A stretch of 64,000 bases of DNA from contig NC_079242.1 in the NCBI RefSeq assembly GCF_028009165.1, forward strand, positions 4,526,001 through 4,590,000, in the 5' to 3' direction. Below, piece by piece: positions 11,659 through 23,200 of this stretch. This stretch comes from Akanthomyces muscarius (lineage: Eukaryota; Ascomycota; Sordariomycetes; Hypocreales; Cordycipitaceae). Under the pieces are notes generated by a model. It saw nothing but the letters and a program-made list of their open reading frames with translations, was not told where the DNA came from and ran no database searches. The position numbers and the translations under genes were made by a program. Every line of letters starts with the position of its first letter. Position 1 is the first letter of the stretch.

Positions 11659-13367
11659 TTAGATTGACCTTCGGGGCTGCATGCTCACATCATCCCGGCT
11701 GATCATGAGCATGCCGTCCTGCAGCGCCTTCTCAAACATACTGCGGGAGAAGCGAATCGCCATGTCGCTCGCTCGACGAGGTGGCGGCGGCGGCGTCGGG
11801 GCAGCGGCTTCGTCGTCGCGACGAAGCAGCGCCGCGTACGGTGGCGGCAGCGAGGCCAGCGACACCGACGACGACGGCCTCGACGGCGAGGCAGGCGAGC
11901 GAGGCGGCGGCGGAGAAGCCACGAACAACGGCGGCGACGTGCTCATCTAGAGAGGAGGGAGAAGAAGACCCCGCGTTAGCCCCGTGACAGCAGCAGCAGC
12001 GGCGGCAGCGAGAGACGCACTGGGCAGGGGGCGCAGAGGCAGGCATCGGGGCTGGAGTATACTGCGGCGGCTGCGACGACACCCACTCGTAGGTGGGTGG
12101 TGTCACAGGCGCGGCAGAGTACGGCGGCGCCGGACTGGGGCGGCGGGAGGAGGAGGCAGAAGAGGCAGCTTCGTGCTGACTTACAAAGGGCGAGGCCATG
12201 CGCTCGGTAAACTCGCTCTGGAAGCGCGCGGTGCGCTCGTGCTCCTCTGCGGCCCAGCGGCGCTGGACGAGCGCCGGTGCGTCGACCACCCACTGCCGGA
12301 TGTCGGTCGAGACGGCGCGGAAGCCGGGCGCGCTGGGCGAGTCAAACTTGCACATTTTCGAGTGCGACGCCTCGACGCCGTAGTAGGTGACGCCGGGGAG
12401 CTGCGGGCTGGCCGAGTTGGAGTCGACAATGAGGACTCTAGATTGAAAAGATTGCGGTTAGTTTTGTCCTGCTTCTTCTTGTGGTTGTGGGACTACTTAC
12501 TTTGTGCCTTTAATGTCCGTCTTGTGGTTCTCGTGCACCATGTGGATGCGGAAGCGCTGGTAAATGTCCAGAAAGTGGTTGTTGATGTTGGCGAGCGTCT
12601 CGTTGTCCTTTTTCAGCGTCTTGAGCAGCACGCTCTCCGACTCGAAGAACTTGCGCGGCAGGACCGCGTCGCTCATGGCCTGCAGGACGCAGCCCCAGGA
12701 TGCGGCGTCGGCGCCCGCGTGCGGCGTGCCGAGGAAGACGATGCCATAGGTCGACACGAAGATGGAGCGGTAGTCGTCGTGGTGCGCGGCGCGCAGGTCG
12801 TTGGAGTAGAGCAGCGCGCGCTTGACGAGGATGCCGCCGAGCGAGTGCGCGACCCAGATGATGGGCTTCTGCGCGCGGCCCTCGCCGCGGCGGAAGAGCG
12901 TCAGGCTGGTCACGAGCGTCTGGGCGTGCTGGTGGATGAAGTTGTCGCTGGCGCTGCGGTTGTTGTGCCGCGAGTAGACGTCGGCGTTGTAGCCGTAGAC
13001 GAGCACGTTGGCGGGCACGCCGCGCAGCGACGCCGGGAGCAGGTCGGTCGGCCAAAAGGTGCCGTTGGCGGCCGTCCAGGTGCTGTCGGGACGGCCGTTG
13101 AGGCCGTGGACGAGCACAATGTCGACCTCGGCGTCGGGGTGTGTGTAGACGGCCGTCGTCTCGTAGCGGGAAATGTTGCGGTCCTCAGTGGCCTGTTGTG
13201 GTGTGCGTGTTAGTGGCTGGCGTGCTAACGGATATCGCCGAGCGGGTTCGATGGGCGACGGGACTTACCATGGTCTGTGTCTTAAGGGTGGAGGATGTCT
13301 TGAGGGTGGAGGATGTCTTGAGGGTGGAAGAAGCCATGAAGGTAGAGGCGTCGGAAGCGACCGACAT
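11659..13367 (-). CDS. DUF676/LipA-like alpha/beta hydrolase (443 aa, 4 exons)
   Basis: Exons are 13367-13269, 13192-12501, 12437-12185 and 11946-11659. Introns are 76, 63 and 238 nt; each has a GTAAGT donor and an AG acceptor, and all phases agree (1332 coding nt). Exon 1 carries three copies of a six-residue repeat (TSSTLK). Exon 2 is the hydrolase core: DIVLVHGLNGRPDSTW (oxyanion HG near residue 62), VAHSLGGILVKRAL (nucleophile Ser) and VFLGTPHAGAD. This is the layout of the fungal DUF676 serine-hydrolase family, often found at the N-terminus of NACHT/NB-ARC proteins; here the core stands alone. The exon 3 peptide VLIVDSNSASPQLPG continues the fold. The C-terminal exon is Pro/Ser-rich and ends MFEKALQDGMLMISRDD. 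Intron 3 is long and entirely open in frame (see findings). Substrate unknown. Confidence 0.85.
13279..13332 (-). repeat. 18-bp coding minisatellite, 3 units
   Basis: Three 18-bp units (13279-13296, 13297-13314, 13315-13332) differ at only a few positions and encode the repeated hexapeptide in exon 1 of the hydrolase gene. The unit is a multiple of three, so copy-number change would not shift the frame. Confidence 0.9.
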
Positions 13368-15203
13368 GATTATGTGTGATTTGTCGTACGGAGGTGATTA
13401 ATGAGCAAAAGGAGTCGAAATCGACGATGGCGTCGAGGTGAAACACTCGATGTCAGCTGCAAGAGTGGTCAAGCTGATTCTAATGTCTTGATCTTATTTG
13501 GTCAGTGCGAGTCGGGATGATCTGATGGGTCGATGTGAGGCAAGAAAGAAATTGAGAATGAAGTCGGGGTTCCAAAGTGTCTTTATAACCTGCAAGTCAC
13601 GGTCATCGGCCTCCCGTCACCTGTCTCGCAGCTTGCCTGCGTTAAGACAGCCTCGGGCGGCGGCGAGTGGCTGTGGGCATGCGTTGCCTTCACAGGCACT
13701 CGCAACGTTGTGACAGGGCCAGCACAACCACGCCCCGATCGATCCATGGAAGTTTAAAGATCGTAGGGCGTGCGAGAGCCTGGCCGTAAGGAGCGGCAGG
13801 CCGGCGGCATCACGGGGGGTAGGGGAGGAGGGAGAGGGTTGACGACAGCCGTGCACTAACATAGGTGGTCATTCCACTGCAAACGGCTGCTAGACCCTGG
13901 ACAGAGAGTTTCAGTCAAGATGGAGCCTGCCTGACAAACCCGGACGCCAGAACAGATGACTCCTGGAGTCACTGCTGGCGAGCACTTGGTGCGTGCATCC
14001 TAAGGGAGCCAAGAGTGGCAGGGCTGCTAGTCAACGCTTCGCCTTGCCGGCTGGCAAATGCGATGCGGCCTTAGTCATTCCCAGCTACATCACCCCCCGG
14101 GAAGCCTATGGATGAGCGGCCTAATTCCGTCTTGCAAACTGGTCGGTAGATCTGCTTTCAGCCGGATGTCGGGCGGCAGGCGGACGGTGACTGACACTAT
14201 GCTCTGGCATGTGCAAATCGAAGCCTTGCCTGAGAGAAAAGAAAACGGCCATTTGAAAGATTCTTCAGGTAAAATAAAGCGAGAAAAGCTTTTACATGAG
14301 AGGACACAACACGTCACGGCGCGAGTAGCATGGTTGTAACGCGGCACAGGCAACAATGCCTGCGCCCCAAGCTTGGGTCATGTTGGCGATGAAGAGGTTG
14401 ACTTGTGAAAAAAATAACATCCGACAAGTGATTTATGCTATCCATAGACTTTTTCTAAAAGGCATCGGCAGAATATATTTTTGAAGAGCTATACACTGTC
14501 ATGCCGCACCGGTTCACAACAGCACACGTCTTGTGCGTCGTCATTGGCCGGACGTGTCGCAGTTCACAAGTACCCAATAGAGTTGCACCTCAGTCGTGAA
14601 GGCAGGCCATGGTATACTCAGTAACTGAGAGAAAAAAGAAAAGGCCCCACTCGTGATCAGGACAAAGTTGAGTGTACCTTGAAAGGGTTGCGATGAGTCT
14701 TGCCTAGCGTCGTCATTGGCTGTCCACATGTTTCACCAGGTTAAACTCTAAGTGTCGAGATGATGTGGCAGCAAACTCTCAAGTCCTTGTGCCTGTTACC
14801 CAATATCGAGTGTGAATGCGCAATGTGGCAATGCTATTGATGGTTGCTAACGAACTGCTCACGTTACAGGCTTTTGTTGTTGTCGCTTGCTATGGCCTGC
14901 GCCACCGGTTGACGCACGCATCGCCATGGTGCTACGTGACCGCCAGCGAAAACATCCGTGTTTAATTCTCTAGCCTTCCTTCACGTGCTAGTAACTGTAG
15001 CGAGTTGGCGATTTTAGGCGCTATCAAAGTCCGTAATTGCTGGTCCAAATTCCGGCGCTTGGCGCGCCGAAGCCGGGCATTGAGACTCTGGCTGTCAGGA
15101 ACCGATCCAGTAGGACCAACGTCCCATCGTTTGACTGCATTGCAGATTTCCATCGCAGATGGCCCGTCGATTTTATGCTTTGCATGTGGATTGGCTGCCA
15201 ATG
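13368..15203. other. Intergenic region, no gene seen
   Basis: The 1.84 kb holds the promoter of the DUF676-like gene (left) and the 3' flank of the FHA gene (right). Short frames are present in all six readings, but none shows a family motif or plausible exon joins. Confidence 0.45.
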
Positions 15204-16115
15204 CTACGCTCGAGGCGCCAGCATGACGACATACTCGCGCGTGCTCTGCCCAAACTGCACCATGTCCTTGTCCCTGAGCTCGAGGTAACGGCTGTCCTGT
15301 ATCCTTCCGCTGTTGAGCATGGTGCCGTTGGCGCTCTCGAGGTCAATCAGATACGGCTTGACCTTGCCAATCTTATCGCCAAACTCGTTGCGCCGCTCCG
15401 TGTAGCGAAACTGGATGACGGCGTGCTGCTTGCTGATGCTGGGGTGCTCGGCGGCCAGGTCGACGACGGACATTTCCCGGCCGATCAGCCAGCAGCTCCG
15501 CGAGCTCAGGTCGACCGTGTCCACAATGTCGTCGCCCTTGAAGATGTAGAGCTTCCACTGGTCCCGTGGCGACGGTTTGCGCGCCTCGGAAGGCTCGTGA
15601 TACTTGAGGGTCACAGTAGAGCCGTCCGCTTGCGTCACCGAGTTGGAAGCCGCTGCTAAAAGCCCCGTGTTGCCAAAGTTTGCCTTCTCCTTGGGCTTCT
15701 CGGGTTCTTCGCCTTGTGTCACCGCAAATGAGGCTTCCTGCGATGGGAGAGGGCCGCTTCGCTGAATGGGGCTGGCTCTGCTCTTCTTCTCCATTGACCT
15801 CTCATCGTCGCGGTCGCCATCCTTGTAGCGACGTGATGAGTGCTTTCTATCATCGTCGGTGCGTCGGTGCCGCCTCTCTCGGTTGCGGCTCCTGTCGCGC
15901 TGCCGGCTGCTGTGGGAATCGCGGCCAGACCTGCTGGCGGACTCTGGCGTCCTCGACCTGCGTCGCTCGCGCGACCTATGGCGACGTCTATCGGCATCCT
16001 CGTCACCAAGTGACCTCCGCCGTGACCTATGTTCTTTACCATCGCCTCGTCTGTCATCGTCGTTGTGGTCGCGCCGCCTTCGGCTATCGCCGTCGCCGTA
16101 ATTGTCGCGCCCCAT
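15204..16115 (-). CDS. FHA-domain protein, SNIP1/Pml1 homologue (RES complex)
   Basis: Single-exon gene, 303 residues. Residues 1-110 are an Arg/Ser/Asp-rich RS-like region (repeated RRRS, RSRERRRSR), as in splicing-associated proteins. Residues 187-300 form a forkhead-associated domain with the family landmarks WLIGREMSVVDL (Gly-Arg phosphothreonine contact), HPSISKQHAVIQF (Ser-x-x-His) and DLESANGTMLN (Asn-Gly-Thr). The combination of an RS-rich N-terminus, the HPS(I/C)SKQHA motif and an FHA at the extreme C-terminus is that of human SNIP1 and yeast Pml1. Pml1 is a subunit of the pre-mRNA retention and splicing (RES) complex, which keeps unspliced transcripts in the nucleus. The length matches fungal members. 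Pml1 itself is shorter in yeast because it lacks most of the RS region. Assignment rests on motifs and architecture. Confidence 0.9.
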   Translation of the reverse strand: MGRDNYGDGDSRRRRDHNDDDRRGDGKEHRSRRRSLGDEDADRRRHRSRERRRSRTPESASRSGRDSHSSRQRDRSRNRERRHRRTDDDRKHSSRRYKDGDRDDERSMEKKSRASPIQRSGPLPSQEASFAVTQGEEPEKPKEKANFGNTGLLAAASNSVTQADGSTVTLKYHEPSEARKPSPRDQWKLYIFKGDDIVDTVDLSSRSCWLIGREMSVVDLAAEHPSISKQHAVIQFRYTERRNEFGDKIGKVKPYLIDLESANGTMLNSGRIQDSRYLELRDKDMVQFGQSTREYVVMLAPRA

Positions 16116-16580
16116 GCCTCACGCAGTAGCGATGGCTTGCCCTGGAATTTTTGCGCAGCCTCTTAAACGGCCTGCCGCGCTCTACTTCACATGTAGCGGA
16201 AGTTCCCTCGGCTACCTTATCGGTTGCAGGGTGGCTTGCTGGGTGTTGGCAAGGGCAATGTTGCGGTTGCCAGGTGCCACCCAGGGTGGGCTAAAATTTA
16301 GCTGGTGGAGCAGTACAGTACAGCAGTGTTTTGCCTAGTACATATTATCTATGACACGTTTTCTTTTCTGGCATAAGGTATCCAGTCTAACAGATTCATT
16401 TTTGTATCTCGTCTCTCTAAAGTCGTCAATAGCCGTGTCAGATCACACCCCCCTCACCTGCGTAGGTAGGTGATCAAATCGAGTCCAGAAACAGCAAAGA
16501 TTATTGACCATTGGTCAACTAACAAAAGCAAAAATGTCTAACCGAGCGTCCTCGAAGCCAGCGACGGCAAACTAGGCTAC
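16116..16580. other. Intergenic region
   Basis: 465 bp between the start of the FHA gene and the stop of the nuclease-like gene (both minus). It should hold the FHA promoter and the 3' end of the upstream gene. A short palindromic GTAGGTAGGT-type run near 16463 is the only visible detail. Confidence 0.45.
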
Positions 16581-17800
16581 CTAATCAAGACTCCCTTGAA
16601 GACAGAATGCGAGGATAATCTTCGAAACCGAACGCATCATGGTTGGATCACCCAACTTGTACGGGCCTTGGCGTTTCATTGTCATGAATCCGCTTTTGTT
16701 TTTCCGACTTGCTATCATCTGAGTTTGACTCATTTCCCGGCGAATGTATCGGATGTACTCGTCGGAGAAAGTACAGACAGTAAAATAGATATCGTCCCTG
16801 TCCTGTGAGACAAGCAGACGCCTGTGCGTGCCATTGTGGTCGGTGCCCTGCGCAGGTGGGCATTCGGAGATCCAGCTCGCCATTTGTGCTCCCTCCTGCA
16901 TGGTGATTTGAGCATCATTTTCTGCAAACCGGCGGAATGGTTTTACTTCGACGATGGCTTTGATTTCGGGTCCGAGACGGTAAGTGCCATCAACGCGAGC
17001 CTCGCAGACTGCAATTTCGTGGTTGCTCGCGTCGCGTACATGAAACGGCCGAGGATAAAGATCCCATCTACCATTGCTGCCGCCACCAAGGCCGAAAAGG
17101 GGGAATCCATTAGCGAGAGTGATGAGAGCAGCGTTGACAGTTGCTTCATCGTCAACCCTTTTCTTGTCAATAGTTGCGCCAAAGCTAGAGGCTGGGTGAA
17201 TAGTTTCGGTAGTCACGCTGCTGACCCAGTCCGGCATAGCCAGGTCCTCGCTACTGTGCGAAACCAGGGCCGCAGACGCCGCAGCCGAGATCCTTAGACT
17301 TTTTCTGACTGTTCCTGCAGTGTCTGACGTGCCCGGTGCCGTACCCCGTTGTGCCTGGAGCCTTGTCGTGTCCGCGGGGGTGCACTGATACTACAGGTTC
17401 CGCACGGTACCCCAGCGGCCGCTCTCGGTGGTTTCCAGGTTATCCCTAGGTCTGGTGAGAAGATATAAAGCGAAGCTGGCAGTGAGTGGACGTACGTGAT
17501 CGATTTTATGTAGCTCTGCCATTCTACATTGGCCTCCAGAGCTGCCTGTGCAGCCTGGAGATATTGCAGCCTCAAGACCTCCGTCATGATGCTCTGGCGA
17601 TGATCACGGAGCGGCAGAACGAGGATTTGAAGCGTCAAGAACTGAGGCTCCCTGATTTCTGAGCCCGATCTAGGGCCTGGGAATACGTGAATGCAAGTAT
17701 CCGCAACATTCATTCGTTTCGCAGCCTTCGTCCACAGAGAGATGGTTGCAGGTAGACTCGGTGTATTGCCCGGTCTGGTGCCCGATCTGGTGCCCCTCAT
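16581..17800 (-). CDS. Fungal PD-(D/E)XK nuclease-like protein (359 aa, 3 exons proposed)
   Basis: Proposed exons are 17800-17496, 17445-17395 and 17304-16581. Intron 1 is 50 nt (GTACGT...CTAG) and joins SIT|DNLETTESGRW. A TAG at 17391-17393 then falls in frame. It can be removed by a 90-nt intron (17305-17394) whose donor GTAGTA contains the stop; after it the frame resumes into KSLRISAAASAAL. If that intron is not used, the gene is broken by a nonsense codon. The C-terminal half has a PD-(D/E)XK-type core: ARVDGTYRLGPE followed by IKAIVEVKPF (Asp, then Glu-x-Lys) and the helix ITMQEGAQMASWI. Similar fungal proteins are of unknown role. The N-terminal part (MNVADTCIHVFPGP, IREPQFLTLQILVLPLRDHRQ) looks structured. 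The start is the first ATG; the in-frame codon further up at 17917 is GTG. Confidence 0.6.
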
Positions 17801-18573
17801 GGCTTTGAATGAGTGCACAAGATAGATCGAATGATTTGAGGAAGAGCTTTTTAGGAGAAAAGGAATGCCTGCATAAGGAAGCGAGAGGGGAAAAGTTCTG
17901 GAGATAGAAAACGGCACAGCATGTGCGAATAGATTGATTGTTACTATACAAGTTCACAGTGCCAGGCAGCGAATGTCGTACAGCTACAGTTACTTCAACA
18001 TAAAAGAACGCTCCATTCACTCCATAAGTAGAGAGCACACATCTCTACACCCCCTCATTCAGGGACCCGGAGGCTGTCATTTACAACCCAGTGCCGCTTC
18101 GAAACGAAAGATCTGAGCTTCTCTGACATATATTCCGAATTCTGTTCGCAAGATACCATCTGTGCCTATTGTGTTCCGTGAAATATGCGCGGCAAATGAT
18201 GATGCTACTCGTATCAGCGACCAGGCTACTAAACTACTTTGGTAGCAATGACTGATTGGTGATGAGGCAGGTGAATCTGAAGGTGATGCACTTTTGGGCG
18301 GTGTGGAACTCCCTATCGAGATTCACGGGAACATGGCCCATTTACGGCCGCCATCCCATTCACTGATGTGTAACTAGCCTGACGCCTTGGCGGCGCTGCA
18401 GCCTGCGCGTGAACTCTAGAGCAAGCCATCATAATTTCCTCATTTTTCCGGGCAGCCACTTCTCCACGTGACCAAATGGTTTTCATGAGACTACACTTCT
18501 CTTCTGGCACTTGATCGCATATTTCCACCTCGCCTCCTACACATCAACTACCCTCGGCTGCTTCTACAAAGCA
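17801..18573. promoter_or_regulatory. Divergent promoter region
   Basis: 773 bp between two genes reading away from each other (starts at 17800 minus and 18574 plus). No RNA gene or repeat is visible; small frames here look like chance. Confidence 0.45.
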
Positions 18574-19655
18574 ATGTCCTCCGGCCCAATCCCAAATCGA
18601 GGGCCGCCTGGGCCTCCCCGGCCCCAAGTTGACAAGCAAAGCAATGGAAAGCTTGATGGCAACATCACGAAAGTAGCGACAATGCTCTGGCGGCTCCAGC
18701 CGATGAATGCGCAGCGCATCTCCCTGCAAGAGCTGCGCGACAAGTTCGGTATCATCCCTCAACTGCTGGACGTTCAGACCGGCAAGCCGCTCACGCATGG
18801 CGAGACCTTCATCAAGCTGGTCTCGTCAGACCAGATGAGCGCCTGGATGGACCACTTCCAACCCCGACAAGAACCAGACTTCGAGGAAAGCGACTTTGAG
18901 TTTGAGGACCTCAATCCCCGCGGCCCAAGCTCCTGGGACCCCGCCGGCGAGTCAATCGACATGAAGAACAAGATCCTTAACCACGTGCTGTGCTCCAAAA
19001 ACTGGGAAATGGGCAACATTGTCGAGAGCAAGACAAGCTGGCGTTCGTTCCTGTAAGCCAAGTCCCTTTCGTGCTAATCGGAAGCTCTCACTAACTCTGT
19101 TACAGGATAAAATGGGATCATCTCCAGCGCTCAGACCACCACCACAACTGGGAGGTGAGCGAGATCTTTCTCTCGGTTGACCCCAGTCAACGCGATCCCA
19201 TGTGTCTGTCTTGCGATCCGGACCCACGGTTTCCGCATATCCAAGCCTGGCTCCACGACGCTATCCCTGTCGGCGAAGACTTGTCCTTGACTGTAGCCGA
19301 GCTTAGTACTGTCCTGGCGCTGGCACTTTCAGTGATGGGCCGACCCATGTATCGTCGAGCATTAATAGTGCCGGTGAGTATTTCTTTTCTTTTGTAGCTC
19401 CTGGCTTCATATTCAATCTGGAGTTTCTTATTTTCTGACGTCTCCCTCAAGATTACAGTCTTCTCCTGCTCTTCCCGGCGGCTGCGCATCGTGCAAGGCG
19501 GCGTCGACTTCCAAAGCGGCAAGGTGGATATTCGCATCAGCCCAACGGCGGACTTCTCTGCTGGTGGAGTACGCACTGATGCCCAGAGCAGAGCCATCCT
19601 CCTCAATGTCCTGGGTTGGTTCTGTGGTGAGCCGGTCGGCAAGGTCATGCCGTAG
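18574..19655 (+). CDS. Unrecognised fungal protein (316 aa, 3 exons)
   Basis: Exons are 18574-19052, 19106-19373 and 19452-19655. The introns (53 and 78 nt) have GTAAGC and GTGAGT donors and YAG acceptors, and 951 coding nt give an uninterrupted frame. I do not recognise a named domain. The N-terminus is low-complexity (GPPGPPRP), then comes a basic-helical region (ITKVATMLWRLQPMNAQRISL) and an acidic segment (DFEESDFEFEDLNP). The C-terminal two exons look like a folded domain with DHHHNWEVSEIFLSVDP, CLSCDPDPRFPHIQAW and VTVFSCSSRR-like strands around the last splice. The acceptor of intron 2 could also be six bases further on, dropping two residues in frame. A start 21 codons upstream (18511) is possible, but MSSGPIPNRG fits better as an N-terminus. 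No signal peptide or membrane segment. Function unknown. Confidence 0.75.
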
Positions 19656-20211
19656 CGGCCAGTGGACGTTATCCTTGAGGAGTTTGAGGATACCTGGCGT
19701 TATACTGCAGGTTCACAATTGCTCACAGGTAAATAGAGAGCATAGTTGACGTTATCAGATACTCGATAAAATTGACAGAGTCGCCTTTGATCTTGCCCTG
19801 TTCATCTGAGTTATCTATGTTACTGTACGCAGCAGGCAAAGAGTAAAAATGGAAGAAATAAACGGCGTCGTCATCATTAAAATGTCGTTCACATAGGATG
19901 AAAAGTAGCTTTGCCTAAGAAAAAAAAAAACACCCCCATCCAGTATTTACCCAGTTTGTGTGCTTTTGTAAAGCTATCAAGTTTCCGCCACAGAGAAAAA
20001 AAGAAGAAGGAAAAGTGCGCCTCGCCATTCAGTGCGCAGGTTTAATGCACTAGACGTTGCTTTCTTGCAGCATCTAGGCCAGATTGAAAAAGGAAGAGAA
20101 GGAAAAATCCACCGTCAGCCCCGTCACAAGAGGGCCGGGTATCATCAAATTATTCAGAAAAACAAGAAAGAAAGATGGGCGCAGGTATGTGGAACATGGC
20201 TCGAGGGTAGA
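19656..20211. other. Convergent intergenic region
   Basis: 556 bp between two facing stop codons. It holds a ten-base A run near 19920 and polypurine sequence near 20000, compatible with 3' untranslated regions; nothing else is seen. Confidence 0.45.
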
Positions 20212-23200
20212 CTACTCAGGCCGCAGGGTGTCATTAGCCTCCTCGTCCTCGTCTTCGCCACCGCTCAAGCCAGTATCCGGGTCGCTGAGATCGCCACGAG
20301 CCGCGCGCCGCGCCAGGTCTCGCTCTTTGTAGACCTCGCGCTTGCGCGTGTCGGCCTGATTCAGACAGTCGACGTAGGTGCGAAACTTGACAATCTCGCG
20401 CAGGAGATACGAACTTTTGCGCTCCCAGTTGGTCATGGCCTTGGCGGCGTTTTGGCCACGCGGGGTGAAAGCAAGTAGCATCGGGCTGCGGAGCTGATTA
20501 TGGACCTGCAAGTCGTTCTCGATACTCTTGACGTATGCAATCAGTGCCTCCAGCTGCTCCCTTTCGGAGAGATTGCTAGCTCGCACGCTCTGTGTCGGCG
20601 GCGCCCACGGCGCGATATGGACGCGATCGCCAGGGAGCTTACCGCGGCCGCTGTTGTGAGTGAAGCCGCTTCCGCCGTGGTCAAAGCTCAGCGACTTCAT
20701 GCTGGCGCTCTGGGTGCTGCCTTTGCGTGTGTGGCCGGTACCAGCCGCGGTCTGTGTCGCGACCGAGGTGCTGGATTCGTTAATAGCAGCCACCAAGGCA
20801 TTGTTGACAATGTCATCGCTCCAGCCATACTCCACGTTGCTTATGCCACCGACCAGCGGGTGTGTGCTGAGTCTTGCGCTCCAGTAATTTGCCGAGTTGA
20901 CGAATTCGCGAATAATCTCGGGTGTGCCGACCTGGAACAGGTGAACAGCGCCAGTAGGTAGACTGAGAGCCCAGACATACGGGCGCGTGCGCGAGTATCC
21001 TGGAGAGGGCAGTGCCGAGGCCAAGGTAAGTCTAAGGTTGAACGTACCGACATTGACGGCGTTATCTTGCCAATTGCCACCGCCAACCGGTGCTGTCGCT
21101 GTGCGAGGGCGAGCCTTTTGCCTGGAGGACTTGCTCAAGTTGAAAGAGAACAAGCTGAGCTGGCCTTTCTGCAGCACCGCAAATACTTCAGACCAGTTAC
21201 GGTCCTTGGCTCGCTTGCCAACACCATCGAGATGGTGCTTGTGCACAACCATGCCTTCCTTAATCCAAGGTGGGCCGGCCAATTCGAGCGATTCATCTTC
21301 GAGCAGCTGCGTAGAGGTAAAGTCACTGCTAATGATGGATGGAGCTGTCTCGTTGCCGTTGAGATCCTCGTCGCGGATGATGGACTGGCTCAAAGCATTA
21401 GCGAAGCCGATTGACTGCTGATAGTTGCCTCTTGGCATCGACGACGCAAAGGAATCTTGCGATATGGATGCTTGAGTGCGGCCAAGAGAGTAGCGGCTCC
21501 AAGTTGCCGATGACATGGCAGGGCTCCACAACGAGTTATCGTCGTCGAAACTAGTCCTGCTGGATGCCATGCCGTTACGTCCCAGTCCAGGGCGAGAACG
21601 GCTCTTTGATGTCCATCTCGAAGCGGTCGTGCGGCTGCCGTCTGCGATACGTCCCCGCGAGGACACTTGACCTTCTGAGGGTGCCTTGCTCAGTACACTT
21701 GGTGTGCGCTTCAGCATACCAAGAACGGAAAGATTGCTTTGCGACTGGGCGGGGCCGATGTGGCGGTCCTCAGCTCCGAACAGGGGAAGTCTGTCGTCAC
21801 GGATGGAGGTATATATGCTCTTGAGGACCTGCTCGATCTGCTCTTCCCATGTACGCAACGAGCCTGTAAACGCAGTCCTAACGAGAGGTCCGCTGTCTTC
21901 GCCACCGTCTGCGCTCTGAGTATCTGGTCTCGGGGATGGGCGGAACGAGTGGCGGAAGCTGGACCTATCTTGCTCGCCGGTTTGCGAATCGGCAGCCAAC
22001 AGAGGGCTCTTTTCGGGAAGAATGCTAGGGCGGTTGAAGGCGTCGGGTTTCGATTCGTGAAGAGCTTGGCGGATTGTAGAGAGTGTGTTTTTGACGAATT
22101 GGCTGCGAGTCATCTTTGACTCGATATCGGCCAAGTGCAGATCGGTGTTGAGAAGCATGATGGAGTAGCAGATGGTGTGGATAATGTCAGTAGCCTTGAA
22201 GCCATGATTCGGGTTGCAGTCACACCATCTCTTGGAAAAGGCAACCAAGATACGGTCGACTTGCTGGGTTTCGGCTCGCAGAATCAGACGGCCACAAACG
22301 CTGCGCAAGGCGGACACGATACTTTGGTCGGTAAAACTGTAGAGCTCCATGTACGCTTGCAGTGTGCGCTTTCGTACTGGGCCTTCTTCACCCATCCAAG
22401 CAGCGGCCTTGTCCTGTTGGATAAAGTCTTCCAGTCCGTCGTAAATCTTCTTGGCCTTGAGCCTATCGTCCTCGGTGGGTTCGCCAACCACAAAGAGCGG
22501 CTCATCGAGGCCCTTGGCTTCCATCGCGTCGATGGTGCTCACTCCCTTGGATGAGTCGGTTTCGTCGAGGTCCTCCACGTGCACACTAGGAGGTGCGCTG
22601 GTGGCGGATTTATAATCTGTTTCCGTCGACATGGTGCCAGCGCTCGCAGAGCGATTGCCATCGCTGGGCAGTCTCAAGTTTGATCGGCTGCGGCTGACTC
22701 CCGGGCTGGATTGGTCCCTTGCGCGGGGCGGCATCTTACTGGCCCGGATGGTGTCTTCCTTGCTGGTGTCCTTTTGCGAAACACTTGCCGATTCAGAGTG
22801 GGCAGCGGGGGAGAGCTCCGACCTAGAGCGTCTTTTTCCATGTCTACTCGCATTTTCGTCATCGCTACCATTATCCAAGTCGAGGAAAGTCTGGTAGGCG
22901 GCAGACTTTGTTTTCCTCGTCGTTGGAGATGCAGTGTGCCTGGTCAGAGAATCGCGGCTATTTTCAGCGTCGTTGGTTACACTGCGTATCTTGGCGTTCG
23001 GGCTCGGGTCGTAGTCGGGTGAGAACTCGCGTTTAAACTCGGACCTTGGTTCGTCATCCTCACCACTGTCTGCGACAATATTCGTAATGTCGGTCAGCGC
23101 AGTCGGCTTGGAGGTACCAATGGCCTTGGCTGATCCAGCGCTATTTCGAAGATAAGGGTCTAGTGCCTGGCGCAGGCTGCTGACAGGACTAGGGTCGTCA

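Noticed and set aside
11984..13213. Plus-strand 409-codon frame
   Set aside because: Antisense to the DUF676 hydrolase exons; its Arg/Val/Gly-rich translation is the usual mirror of GC-biased coding sequence.
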